Shown in pieces: positions 47,973 through 59,476 of a DNA stretch of 64,000 nt. The position numbers and the translations under genes were made by a program. How positions within the stretch are numbered: position 1 is the stretch's first letter; every line of letters starts with the position of its first letter. The notes below the pieces were generated by a model that worked only from the letters and a program-made list of their open reading frames with translations, ran no database searches and was not told the DNA's origin. The stretch is from positions 1,730,456-1,794,455 of the forward strand of contig JAJEKV010000102.1 of NCBI GenBank assembly GCA_021234155.1, given 5' to 3'. Source of the DNA: Isoetes taiwanensis. Taxonomy: Eukaryota > Streptophyta > Lycopodiopsida > Isoetales > Isoetaceae.

Positions 47973-49247
47973 TATGGATGCTCTCCCCGGATTCTCCGGG
48001 CAAGGGCTAGATCCTTGGTCATTATGGTGACCCTCTTTGCGTGCATAGCGCAAAGGTTGGCGTCACCAAAAGAGCTTATCGTAGGCCTCCTGCAAATTCC
48101 GCAGCGGCCAAAATTGCAAAAGTCCGAAGGGAGGTCACCTTTAAATTCCTCGTGGCGATATCCCGAACCAACCTCTTGAAAGGCAGCTTCCTTATTAGGA
48201 GTTCCGTGGTCTTCTGATACTTACGGATCTCCCGTAAGGCCACGGTGCCGGGTCGAAAACGATGGGGTTTCCTCTGAGTAGCAGGTTTCGGAGGCGGCCC
48301 CTTCTTCTGGGGTACCGTCTTGCCTGCAGTAACGGGATGGGGCCGTGAGGCATCCACCCGCTCTTGTCTCCGAGTCGAGCTTGTGTGTTTCCCAATATTG
48401 CCAACAGCCTTCAGTTTATCCTTATATTGGCTGCCGGACTTATAGGCCACAGCTTTCCTCCGTCTTTTGATGGGCGGCTTATCCACCGATTAGGGGCCCC
48501 CACGGTTTCTGGCCGGGTTGGTATGTTGCCTTGTTGGTCTTGCGCCCCCTTGTCCCGCTGCTCCTTTGTTGGCACTCCTCCAGCCTTTTCACTCTTCCAA
48601 AAACCGACGCCTGCTCCATGTCGCGCCTTCCATCCGAAAGCACCCGTTGGCCGCGATCCTTCGGATCGCCGCATGGTAACGGCCGCGGCCGGGCGGCCAT
48701 ATCAACTGACTGCCGTTAAATAGTCCGCATCGATGTCGATGGATCTGAGTCCACATAAAACTTTGGGAAGCCTCGTGCCACTGGTATATAGGTAGCTCGA
48801 AAGCTTCGCAATTAATAATGGCCCACCCATGGCCCAAATAATGCTGTGATTCCCGAAAGCCCGGTTTACTCGTGGTCGCCCCTCTACCTCCCCGACCGCT
48901 ATATCTTCTCGAGCTAATGTCCGAATACGGGCGGACTCAATCCGAATGGCTTCCTCCTCAGAGTGTTCCTCACATTCAGGAGGATAGAACTTGATCAACA
49001 CCATAACCTGGTCAGGTTGCTCTACCATGGTGTATGGCAGCTGTTGGAGGTTCAGTTTAATCAAAAACTGCTCGAAAAAATGGAATATAGGATAAGGTAT
49101 CCTAAGGTCGTCACTAAAACGCTGTACCAGCTCATTCAGGAGGATGTCTACCCAGTCGCTATCAGTGGCCATGTACTGCGTGATGAAGGCGTAAATTTGA
49201 GGTATATTGAGGCTAGAAGGGTCCACGGTAGTCTTGGTGTTGGCCAT
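47973..49247 (-). CDS. ORF1: unknown domain fused to a histone H3-like domain, copy B
   Basis: About 425 codons from ATG 49247 to TAG 47973. Residues 1 to about 160 are open and clean ([16 protein letters not shown], then [13 protein letters not shown], then [15 protein letters not shown] and an acidic [10 protein letters not shown]). I recognise no family for this part. A basic, Pro-rich linker follows, with frameshifts. From 48486 to 48153 the frame reads a basic tail ([12 protein letters not shown]), then [19 protein letters not shown] and [18 protein letters not shown], the H3 alpha-N and alpha-1. Alpha-2 is scrambled by indels. Near 48.06-47.97 kb come [16 protein letters not shown] and [10 protein letters not shown]. 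Differences from canonical H3 include Lys for Gln in PF(K)RLVR, Thr for Pro in IMTKD, and the EHP end. Loop 1 lacks the extension of plant CENH3, so it is closer to ordinary H3. Confidence 0.78.
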
Positions 49248-49888
49248 AGGTGAGGCGCTGGCGGTTAGAGAGGCGATAGGGGAGGCGCTGAGGTGTAGGG
49301 ATGGTCTGGGCAGAACTAGGGCATAAGGATGACCTTAAGTCCCTACTATGGCGACGCGTAATAGGCGGGCGGAGAGAAAATGAAAGAGGAGAAACCATTT
49401 AACTTTTTAATTTTTTAAAATTTTTCTTGTTAAAACGTTTTTTTTTTTTGTAATAAAAATACGGCTACCAAGAAAAAATTTATAATGCCAGAATATATGG
49501 AGCGGCGGCCGACCCGATTATACGCTTTATATCTCCTCGATTCTAGGACGCCCAAAACCCCGGCCAGCCGCTATTGTGTTTGACCCCTTTACTCGCTCCT
49601 CTGCTGCCATTTACCCCTTTAGGGTATTTTTCGAGCACGCCCCACCCATTGAGAGCAAGAATCACGATCCGAAGCTACGGGAGAGAGTTATGGCGAAAAA
49701 CAAAACTCGACTTTCTAACTCCACTTTCTGCCTTAGCCTCCCATGGAAGACACTTCCTTCCACAAGCTTAAGTCCTTGCTTCCCCTCATCAATTGCAGAG
49801 TTGGGACGCCTACCCTAGGAAAAAAAATACCATCATCTAACAAAGTTAGACTATGGCCGCTGCAATGATTTTGGTCCATCAAAACCAT
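49248..49888 (-). other. Leader between the primer-binding site and ORF1, copy B
   Basis: Same position and homopolymer tracts as 14728-15358. The ORF1 ATG is preceded by 'ccagcgcctcacct'. ORF2 has the related 'ccagcgcct' before its ATGGCC. Confidence 0.4.
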
Positions 49889-49899
49889 GCTCGATACCA
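49889..49899 (-). promoter_or_regulatory. Minus-strand primer-binding site, copy B
   Basis: Reads as the reverse complement of TGGTATCGAGC. The missing base again lies at a CTG/CAG site relative to the intact site at 15359-15370. Confidence 0.6.
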
Positions 49900-49900
49900 C

Positions 49901-51672
49901 CGCGGACGCCCCTAATCCATAATGATGCTCCCTTCGTATTGATACGGACTTCCAATCGATGGATATGGGATTCCCTCCCATGGCGACTACATCCCCATGG
50001 CAAGGCCTTCCGTCGTACTCGGACTACTTGGGATGGCCAAGCATCCTGGCGAGGATCACGGAGGTGTCATTCGCCCCACGCCCCTCTATGGGGAATCCTA
50101 TACAATGGAAGATACATGTGACGCTCCAAAGATAACATATGGTATGAATACGATATTATAATCGACACGCCACTAGTATATGTCGACTGTGAGGACATGT
50201 ACACGGGCGATCGTAAAGGGTAGTACCCTAGGGTACGACTCAGAACTATTATATTGCACATGTTAAAGCAACATGTGAATATAATCCCTTTTTGCCATGT
50301 GGCAATGACCCATTGACCAAAAAGGGACCAGCCCTAAATGCGTGGAGATAAAGGGGCATAAACCCTAAAAGGGAAACCCTTTCAGTTCTCAGCCCTGAGT
50401 CTCGGATTGGAGCAGCAGAGGATGCATTTCCGCCTGAACGGAAGCAGAGAAGTCGGATCTCCCAGGTTGCAGCTCGATCCAAGATCAGCAGACCCGAGAT
50501 CAGCAGCATGGACGCTTTCAGAGGAGTGGGAGTCGGCCAAGATGCGGGTGGGTGGTTGATTCAATAGGTAGATCCGAGTTATCAGGCCTCTTTCAGTAGG
50601 TTTAGCATCCATTCTTAGCTATAGGCGACCCCTACAGCCTAAGAATGATAGACACTAACAAAGGAACCTAACCATGTATGATTAGGTAGATTAGAATAGA
50701 TGTATTCTGCTATTTTCAGTTCTGTTGTGATGATGTTTTGACATTCTATGCCCACTCTTGTGTATTGGGAAGGGGGTAGAGACCCGTGAGCCCAAGTAGT
50801 TGTATGATCATAGTTTTAGCCCATTAATTCCCACCACGCGGCTTTGCATAAGAGCCCGCCCTGGTCGCGGGTGGTGGAGCTAGACCGGCCGACAAGGAAG
50901 GGCTTGTCTCGATCACGCTTGATCCCTCGTGCGAGCGACGGGCGGGGAACATTGTGGGCTAGGCCTAATACCCCTTTAATCGCGAGGAGGGCGGGGTATG
51001 GGGTCGACACCTGCGGGTGATGCGCGCCATCTTCTAGGGGTTCAAGTCGAGATATGAGCAAAGGCTCTCTAGCCGCTGCGGATTGGCATGAACCTTCTCG
51101 AGAAGAGTGATCTCCTCCCCGCCTCATCGAGCTGGGGAGATGCAACCCAAGAGTAGCCCCTTTGGCTATGAACCCGCAGGCTACTGGCCAGCTCCAATAC
51201 TTTTCAGCCTATCTCGCAAAGTATGCACAGAGGGGCGGATGGAGTGGACTACCCAATGACCATGTTCTATGCCGGTAAATCCATTTGCCATGAATTGGCC
51301 TCAGATTGCTACACGGAGACCCAAGCCGCCGGGCCTTTTCCCATGAGTCTCGAGCCCGGATAGGATTTTCCTCATGTTATGTTGATGTACCGATGTGTTG
51401 TTGCATCTACCGTGATATGGTGGACCACCCTTCGAGGTGGGTATGTTATTATTGATGTATGTCATGTGCTCATGTGTGTTTACGCTTCGCGCAGCTAGAT
51501 CGATCCCGAGGGAGACGGATGAATGACACGCCCATTCTTCCCCGCTTGGTTCTTGGCCACCATCAAGAGCCTGATGTTAGGTGGACGGCCTCACGCCGAA
51601 AGCGATGATGTTGGTTTGAGGGATGATTCCGCTTTGTATACGATCGGCATCGTGATATGAGCCGGGGTCACA
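49901..51672. repeat. LTR-like block with a PBS on each side, copy B
   Basis: Counterpart of 15372-17141. The left end is damaged (cgcggacg for TGTGACG). The right end GGTCACA is intact. The internal AT-rich hairpin is conserved near 50250. Confidence 0.6.
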
Positions 51673-51673
51673 A

Positions 51674-51685
51674 TGGTATCAGAGC
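51674..51685 (+). promoter_or_regulatory. Plus-strand primer-binding site, copy B
   Basis: Exact TGGTATCAGAGC, one base after GGTCACA. This is the best-preserved of the four primer-binding sites. Confidence 0.8.
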
Positions 51686-51921
51686 CTTGATCTTGGCGCA
51701 TCAAGATCGAAAGCACCGAATCGTATTCCTATAGGAACTAACTAATCTAGACATTCAGTCTTGGAGATAAAAGCCCAAGCACAAACCCTGATAGTGGAAA
51801 ATTTTTTTCCCAGAATAGAGTTAGTAATTATCTAGAATTAGGATAATTAGAGAACATATTTAAGATGAAATAGATAGAAGAAAAGTCACCTAAGAAAGTC
51901 TAGCAAATTTTAGACACTTTT

Positions 51922-52640
51922 TGGCCGACACCTCCAAGGGTGTGCCAGGAGCATGTTAGGTCCAGACCTAACGGGTTCTCTCAAGAAGATGCTTAGAGGG
52001 GTCACCCCATATGAACCCTAGAACTCGGCCTTAGGAGCCCCAAATTGTAAAATAAAAGATGAAATTCCGCTTAAAAAGCTCGAGTTAGCTAGATTTGTAT
52101 GTTAAAACACAGAAAAACATTAAGTAAAAGTCATTTTGGAGCAACACCTCTAAGGGTGCGCCAGGGCATAGTTAGGTCATGACCTAACACCCTTCTCGCG
52201 CAGGTTTAGAGGGGTCCCCTAAAAGTGACCTCGGAATTTGATCAAAACTTACTCAAATTGTAAAAGTAATGATAGAATCTTGCTCATAATGCTTAAATTA
52301 GTGGAAAAGGCATGTTAAATTGTGTAAATTGGATAAGTTTAGAGCAGAAAGGGACAACACCTCTAAGGGTGCGCCAGGGCATAGTTAGGTCCGAACCTAA
52401 CACCCTCGCTTAGAGGGGTCCAGCCAACTGGACCCTTGATCAGCCACTTACCTGCTCCAAATGAAGTAAATAAGCAAAGAAACTTGCAATTCAGAAGAAA
52501 ATAAGTAGGAATTCACGTCTTTGAACTTGTTTTTGGCACCCATTAGACATAAATAGACCAACACCTCCAAGGGTGCGCCAGAGGCCACTTAGGTCCCAAC
52601 CTAACACCCTCCTCGCGCACGCTTAGAGGGGTCCGATTTT
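51922..52640 (+). repeat. Four tandem hairpin units, copy B
   Basis: Units start near 51928, 52144, 52356 and 52561 (spacing 216, 212, 205). The consensus AAGGGTGCGCCAGG is clearer here, as is the TTAGGTC..GACCTAACACCC inverted repeat. The same four-unit number as copy A indicates that the array predates the duplication. Confidence 0.7.
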
Positions 52641-53030
52641 TCAAACCCCATAACTTGAGCTACAGAGCTCCAAATCGCCGGAAATTTGTTGCAATAAGAC
52701 CGATAGACAGTCTAGAATCCATTTATGACCTCAAATTAGGCTAGAAATGTCAAACCCCAGCTCAAAATGACCAAAATTGCTCAAACCCTTGAATTATTTT
52801 TCCAAACTGTGGTTTGTTTGTAAATAGAAGCATACCCCATTAATACCTCACAAGTATTGCTCTCGGCTCAAAGCTGATGTCTTACTCCTAGATAGAAGTG
52901 CCCAAGAACACCCCTTTGTTATAGTCATCTAGACCTCAGCATAGCAACCCAAGTCCAACTGTTGGTACATCACCTCTGCTCATGTCAAAGGCATAAACCT
53001 TGACCTAATTTTGTGTCCTTCTAATAGAGT
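52641..53030 (+). other. Non-coding leader continuation, copy B
   Basis: Matches 18091-18479. No supported feature. Confidence 0.4.
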
Positions 53031-54375
53031 TTGACCTATATAGCCGCCACATTGACACTTCCTATTGCCAGGATACCTAGAAAGGAGCTAGAGTCTAGAG
53101 CTACCCAAGTCACTCCATGTGTAGAGATTGGACTCCCCCAAACCAACTTTGCTAGGACATTAGAGTATGCCTCAAACATCATGGAGGTTTTGCAAAACAA
53201 CCCTCATTTCATGCCATACCACACGTCCTAATGTCCATAGACTTGGAGATTATAGATATGTCTCCAGTAATGCTGCTCGAGCCATCTTGTTTGCTTATAG
53301 AGCCCAAAATGTTGTAGGAGAGCCCTTCAAGTGGACCCTTAGACTTAGAATATACGAAGCCGTTGCTTTCAAATACAGTACGAGCCACGTAAGAGCTAGA
53401 GGCGAACTTTGAAGACATCAAGGTCCCAAACCATGTACGCATTGCATAAGGAGAGGAGACCAAAAAGGCGCACCCAAGAGAGGGAAGCACAACGACAAAC
53501 ACCTCAACCGACAAACGAGTAGAACAGACACCACCGCCTATCATCAATCTTCATCAATGGGAAGAATATTTGGTAACCAACGGCATCAAGAATTTTCTAG
53601 ATGTCAACCTCCCGCTACCATGTCCACAAGGTCACATTAGAAAGAGGATCTCGACGCCTTCACCAACTCGACGCATTACGAGTTTCAAATGGAAGAATGC
53701 AAGGCAAAGAAAATACAAAAGTGCAGAAGATTTAGACATCGATGCCACGCTGGCATCACGAGCTAAGGTCGAGGGCATAATCTTTCATCGAGGAGAGAAG
53801 TCATGGCGACCACAGAGCGATAGAAACCCGGAGGGAAGACAACCATGACCTTGCAGCCCAGCAGCTCAAAAGCCGAATGTAATGCAACGCCAACAAAAGG
53901 AGCAAACAAGCTAGGGCAACCACAACACACCTAAGGCTGACCAGACGAAGCTTCCGCCCCCTTGCACCAAAGAACTTTCATCGGTTCCAAAAGTAGGAGA
54001 CCATGAGGGGAAGGAGACGATATCGTGGAAGGAACATCTCCAACTTGAAGGTCTATATCAGCATTAGGGGCAAGATCAAGGAGGAAAATATTCCGCTCAA
54101 ACAAGAATTCGGGACCCAGAAACACCTAGAAACCAAAGGAAGGACGACTTTACTACGTCAGCCAAGGAGTGCGAGACTCGAATGGATAGGACCCAAAAGG
54201 ATCTGAGGAGATGACCTAGCCAAAAAGTACAAATCATGCAAAGGCAACCAGAAGGAGCTAGGGTAGGTGCAATGGAGATGACCACACTTCCAAGCACAGG
54301 AGAGGCACCTCGGAATGAAGCAAAGCCCAATCAACAGGGGCGCACTCAGAATTTCAACCTACGGAGGAATGACAA
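53031..54375 (+). pseudogene. Degenerate plus-strand coding region (gag-like position), copy B
   Basis: The first open piece (53031-53231) reads MTYIAATLTLPIARIP to NPHFMPYHT. Another begins EEYLVTNGIKNFLDV near 53.56 kb. A third (54003-54206, MRGRRRYRGRNISNLK) is strongly basic. It is Lys/Arg/Gln-rich toward 54.4 kb. No recognised retroviral capsid, knuckle or protease motif. The 112-residue minus-strand frame at 53209-53547 is a shadow of this region. Confidence 0.35.
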
Positions 54376-57300
54376 TGCCTGCCTACCGACCACGATCTTA
54401 GAGCTTCGAAGACATTCAAGAACGCCCGACTGCAACAGCCAGGTGATCAACCAATCAATGGCACCGCACATCGGCAACCTTGCAACGATACACTGCATAT
54501 AGGGACATTGAGCGGTCATCGCATTCCTTACGACGGACATACACATTAAGGAGGAGCATCTTTTTCAAGGGATCACATCGATGAACACTCTTCGCAACTT
54601 GGGGTGACGAGCTCGGATCAGACATGAAGCTCAACAATAGTAGCAGCATCTCAAGGAATCCCGGAGTCAACCAGAATGAAGAAGATGCATCAAAACCGAA
54701 GGATCAAACGTGATAGGAGGACCCTAAAGGAGTATAAACATTTAAGTAGATCTTCGTAGTTGTTTTGAAAAAGTGGATGAATTGAAATCCCAATGTAAAT
54801 GCGTATATGTCTATTGTATATCTCGCGTGCTCACAGATATAGTGGAGAAACATGAGTTTAAAGTCATGTTTTATGGATTTAGCGCTTAGATCAGGAAGCT
54901 CCTTCACTTCGACTACCAAATGGGGAAGCAAGGAAGCACAACTATAGCCCAAGATCAAAATGGAAGAGCAAGTACGAGGAAGAAACGACCAGCCCAAGCA
55001 AACCTTCGACTCCAAACACTTCGAAGTGCCCCTCAAGTAGAAGACCGCCAGGCCCACCCAATGTCGTAATAAGAGACAACACCGTCATGTCAAGATCATC
55101 ACACACCAAGACATCGCCGGGGCCCACCACTACCTCTTGTGGCAGCGCAACACTTGACTAACTTATGACACGAGTGGCCTCAATAATAGAAGGAGGAACG
55201 ACCCGACATCAACGAGCCAACTAAGAAGGCAACATCTCGACAACCATAATTCTACCTTGTGGTAATATAGGGTGATGCGCTATGACACGTGTATTAGATG
55301 GAGATGCACTTACGAAAGGCAATCGCGATTTAGGAGATATGCCTTCAACAACTAGGTGATGGCTTCGTCAAAACTCCTACCAAGAATTAGAAGAGAAGAA
55401 GTAACATATCTCCCATGTGGCACGCCAAAAACGCCCAAGGTAGAAGCATTCGACACCTTAACGACAAGGATAGCAACCAAGCACCTTCGGCAAAAAAAAA
55501 GAGAGTTCAAGATAATAGCCAGGCTATTCAACGACAAGAGTATATCTAAGGCGTGTACTTCTTCAACTCAAGGGTCAAGCAAGCAGATATAAGGATCCAT
55601 CATCCCGACAATATAGCCAAAGAGGAGGAGAGCCATGAAGCCTTACTTGACAGAGAGACCGACATGCATAGAGGGACAAAGGTCAGAAACTGAAAGCTGG
55701 AGAAGTGCTAGCAACCGACTTCTTCCACGAGCTCCCTAGAGGCAACAGGAGGATCAAAACTGACGGGCACAATCAAAACCACCGGAGGGTACCTCAAGAC
55801 AAGAAGATGGCATAGCACTGAGGAACGTGATAATGTCCAAGCCAGGTGACCGAGGGGATCAAACAAGGAAGATTGGAAGCTCGATGGAGAAGCAATTAGG
55901 TGAGGCGAGGCGAGCCAATAACTTGCACACGGACTTGCATGCAACTTGGTGAACCCAAGGATGGACGATTCAAAGAACAACTGCAGAAGAGAACAACTCC
56001 AGAGGAGTATAGCCAAAGGAAGCGCCAAGACACTTCAAGAGACGCCTCCAAATAGCTTCAAGTATCATGAAGGGGGGAACACACCACCCGAGAAATCGTG
56101 GATCGAAGCGACTGAAATGTCGAAGCATCAACGACCATCACACCTTTAGTTAGAATGTGATGCAAAGCGACCGGGAGGAACACCGATGACATTACCAAGG
56201 AGTAGGTGTGCAACTCGAAGGGAGGCACAAGGGGGACCTAATAGCTCTAGTAGTAATTGTAATTATGTAAGCTATATTGCATGTATAGTTCCCTTGTTAT
56301 TCCTTCCCTCCCATAGCGTAACAAATCAAAGGAAGAGACGTCACGCAAATTGCAGGGGTGAAGCAATCAACATCCTCAACACTTTTCGGACAACATGATA
56401 ACAACAAGAGGACTCGATGTATGAGACGTCGATGGAGTCGAAGAAACAATATCGGATACAGAGTCGTCCTTTAGCTGCCAAGACAAAGAGTTCAAGATGA
56501 AAGATCTTTTTCAACGGCGCCACCTTCAGGCTTTGAAAAGCGGCATGGAAGATTTCAAGTGATCAACTACACCATCAAAGCCACCAGCAATGAGAGGCTT
56601 CTAACGAACAAAGTCAACCTCTACATCAAAGAGGAGCCACCGTCAAGGAAACTGAAGTATCGAGAGACTCGGAAGAACGTTACCTTGCTACTTCAAGCAG
56701 GCAACGAGTGGATGAGCTTCTATCAAGGTAAAGGATCTAAGGCCATGGGGCCTAGTAGGTTAAATGTAGGGACGGTAACATCCATATTGGGATTAGAAGG
56801 CATTGCCGGATATTCTCGCTGAAAGGATTGCCCCAATATTGAGCTAAAGCCAAGGATTGGGAAGGAACGCATAGGAGTGACTAAAATTATACACGATTGT
56901 TAACAGTCATCCAACGTATTGAAACCACTTGGTGAGATTGATCTCCTCGCTAAGAAGGAATCATTACTAGGATAATTGTTGACCATGTATAAATCTAGCA
57001 CCTCCAAAAGAATAATCCAACCGAAAGAAAAGAAGTAATCTAACAAGTCCGGCCAACTTGTTACGATGGCATCAATTCGATTGGTAGGAATATTCCAAGA
57101 GTTTAAATAACTAAGAAAGGGGGAATCTCTAGAATATAAAAGAATAATACATGTAAGGTACATCTAAAATAAGAATTATAGTAATCAAATAGTCTTTTGA
57201 GACAAAAGGGAATTGTCGTCATGACAAAACCTTGTGGTTTTAGAATCGTTCTAACCAAGTAGGTAACCCATAACTATATTGAAATAAATGATAACATAAT

Positions 57301-58398
57301 ATGGGCATCCATCTTAGATGGTTATATATGTTAGCTAAGGCTAGTAAAGTAATGCGCCAAGTAAGAAGCGATAACCTCTTAAGGGGAGAGAATAGATATG
57401 ACGCTATGTACAACGTGAATTGAAGGGGTGCAGACCATTTTCATTTCAAGAAAGTGGAGGGCTCAATTTTTTTGATTGAACGTGATTTGCATCGAATTGA
57501 CCGACCCCAGAATAGAGTTCACCCCGGCAATGGCCGGGTTTAATAGAGCCGTAAGATAGATAGATACCTTAGTGCTCAGGAGGCCTTCAACGTGCGAGAC
57601 CGACGTAGTAGCTAACTACACCAATGAAGTGGAGCAAAACTATGGGAGCAATGCAACGACCAAGTCATCTCCAAAATTACTCGATGCCGGCTCAATGGGT
57701 GGATGCTCTAGCCTTAGGTAAGGTGTGCGATGCATTATAAGCTTTAATGTGTCTTATAGATAAGTTAAATATAGATCCTAATAATCGATAGAAATTGTTG
57801 CACGTATATGTATCATAGGAAATAAGTTAAACAACAACGGTAATGTGAGGTAGCATGTTAATTAATCCTTCGCAAGGATGCAATTCCTTCCAAGGATAGC
57901 TATATGACCTCGGGTCCTTATAAATATAAATAGAAAATAGAATTCAGATATACTTAAGTGCATCTTAGGGATATACTTCCAAGGGTAATGCAGGACCCAA
58001 GGAAGAGAATAAGAAGCACATCTAATTCTTGTGTATGATAGTTAAAACCTTGTCTATGTAACAATAGGTCTAAACCAGTGTTATTGTTAAAATAATCGCG
58101 ATCTAAAAGTCCTTAAATATTGCAAAGCTTAGAGTAAATATAATTGTACTATCGGAAGTAATGTATCCGATACTATGATAATGTTAATTTATAAATATTA
58201 CCTTAGGGTAATTATGTTAATCGCATGCATTAAAAGAGCCAGCAGAAATCATGCAGGTTTCAAGTTACCTATGCTAGGTATGGGTTGCATGCGTTGTTAC
58301 CGATGATGAGACCACTACGGTGATCTCTAGGACGTGGTGGAATGTCAATGTAGGCATGACCGCGGTTCCGCTTGGATGAGTAGAAGGTAGATTAAAAA
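54376..58398 (+). other. Unassigned degenerate sequence right of the duplication
   Basis: The first 2.5 kb has coding-like purine-rich plus-strand composition with many short frames (for example 55356-55592 and 56559-56822), none with a motif I recognise. From about 56.9 kb it is AT-rich and non-coding. It may be the remainder of the plus-strand element that begins at the PBS at 51674, since copy B is not interrupted here. I see no RT, integrase or protease motif, so it could be a non-autonomous (LARD-like) element. Confidence 0.3.
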
Positions 58399-58425
58399 GT
58401 CTACTTCCGTCCCACGGAAGTAGAC
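58399..58425. repeat. Perfect hairpin 1
   Basis: GTCTACTTCCGT, loop CCC, ACGGAAGTAGAC: 12-bp perfectly complementary arms. Confidence 0.75.
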
Positions 58426-58649
58426 GACCTCGAGAGATAAGAGGTCATTCAGGAATGCATTGATAGGAAAGCACCTCTAGTCAATGCCTACCAGGGGAAG
58501 GATCCTTCACGCCAGGGGTTAATTAGCCCATAATACTTTATAATTATCCATAATGGATTTATTAGCATACCTAAATAAAACCATTATGGTCGACCCTCAC
58601 TTGGGCCCAATATGTCTTGGTGACGTGTCCTGGGTATATACGTATACCG

Positions 58650-58657
58650 TATAAATA
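58650..58657 (+). promoter_or_regulatory. Candidate TATA box
   Basis: TATAAATA in 'ataccgtataaatacctgg', about 70 bp before hairpin 2. It would place hairpin 2 in the 5' end of a plus-strand transcript. It may be the core promoter of an unrecognised LTR. Confidence 0.35.
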
Positions 58658-58726
58658 CCTGGAACGTCACAGCAGTGACCATAGCATTATCGAGTCCTTA
58701 GTAGAGAAAAGACGTGCTGGCTGGCT

Positions 58727-58760
58727 GAGGCATTCTCGACTCGGGAGTCGAGAATGCCTC
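58727..58760. repeat. Perfect hairpin 2
   Basis: GAGGCATTCTCGACTC, loop GG, GAGTCGAGAATGCCTC: 16-bp perfect arms. Outside them GGCT (left) and AGCC (right) can extend the stem with a small internal loop. Stable as DNA or RNA. Confidence 0.85.
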
Positions 58761-58770
58761 ACCCAGCCAA

Positions 58771-59292
58771 CAATCCAGGAAGCACACTCCCTTTTTTCGA
58801 CTCGCGTGAGGTGTGCACAGGAATGCACAGTGTAGTCTGCATTTTTCTTGCAAGGGAGGATGTTCTGTGAGTTAGAACAGAAGAACGCTCTAGCTTAAAG
58901 TCACTAAACCTGAAGGATTGAATTAGGTGTTAAAAATGCTCTGTGCAATGACACATTCATAGTTCTTTCTCTTGTTATGGAATTTCTGTTATGAAACATT
59001 CTTAGTTATGTTCTTTTCTTAGTGCTATGCATTTTTTTTTCATCCTATCACCTGTCTCTGGATGATTCCTAGTTCGGTTGCTTGCCCCTAGTCTTACTTA
59101 TGCCTGTACAAAAACAAAACAGAACAAAAACAAAAACTGAAAACAAAACAAAAGCAGAAAACAAAAGCAGAAAACAAAAACAGAAAAGAAAACAAAAGCA
59201 TAGAACAGATATAGATTAGAAAATGAAACAGTGAAAAGATGTGAAAAAGAGCAAAAGAATGAAAAAACAGGGAAGATAGAGAAAGAAGGTAC
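58771..59292. other. Non-coding, with a simple A/C/G-rich tract
   Basis: Contains a low-complexity tract of aacaaaa and gcagaaaa variants at about 59105-59210. On the minus strand this would be the start of intron 2 of the gene described next. No ORF is supported. The Phe/Leu-rich minus-strand frame at 59094-59327 is translation through the tract. Confidence 0.4.
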
Positions 59293-59340
59293 CTGTCAGA
59301 TTTGGTGGATGAAGAGGCACCTTCCATGTTCGATTCCTTG
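59293..59340 (-). CDS. First coding exon of a possible host gene (rest not seen)
   Basis: On the minus strand, after an acceptor 'gtctgtgtcag' (AG at 59342-59341), the exon reads caaggaatcgaac then ATG at 59327: MEGASSSTKSD, followed by a donor CAG|GTACCTTC at 59293|59292. A preceding intron (59476-59341) has the strong donor TCT|GTAAGT. Upstream lie a CT-rich 5' UTR and a G-box-rich promoter. The continuation should lie to the left but is not found, perhaps because transposon debris fills intron 2. The product is unknown. Confidence 0.4.
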
Positions 59341-59476
59341 CTGACACAGACGCTTGCAAAGCGAGAATAGGGATTTGTCGTGCTGGAAATTGTATCAGGG
59401 GATGGTGAGTCCTCTAAATACTACAAAGGATTAATGGAAGAACTAAAAACTTACAGAAACAGAGCTAAAAACTTAC

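Larger units (their letters stand above)
34607..54375. repeat. Segmental duplication, copy B
   Basis: Matches 1-19837 in the same orientation and order, beginning near 'aaaggcttcgtg' and ending at 'ggaggaatgacaatg'. After that, copy B continues with 'cctgcctaccg', whereas copy A enters the gypsy 1 LTR. Long stretches are identical (for example 40160-40330 against 5610-5780), while others are noisy. Confidence 0.9.

Noticed and set aside
53209-53547. 112-residue minus-strand ORF
   Set aside because: It mirrors a plus-strand coding-like stretch following a plus-strand PBS and has no motif of its own. The equivalent frame is not clearly preserved in copy A.
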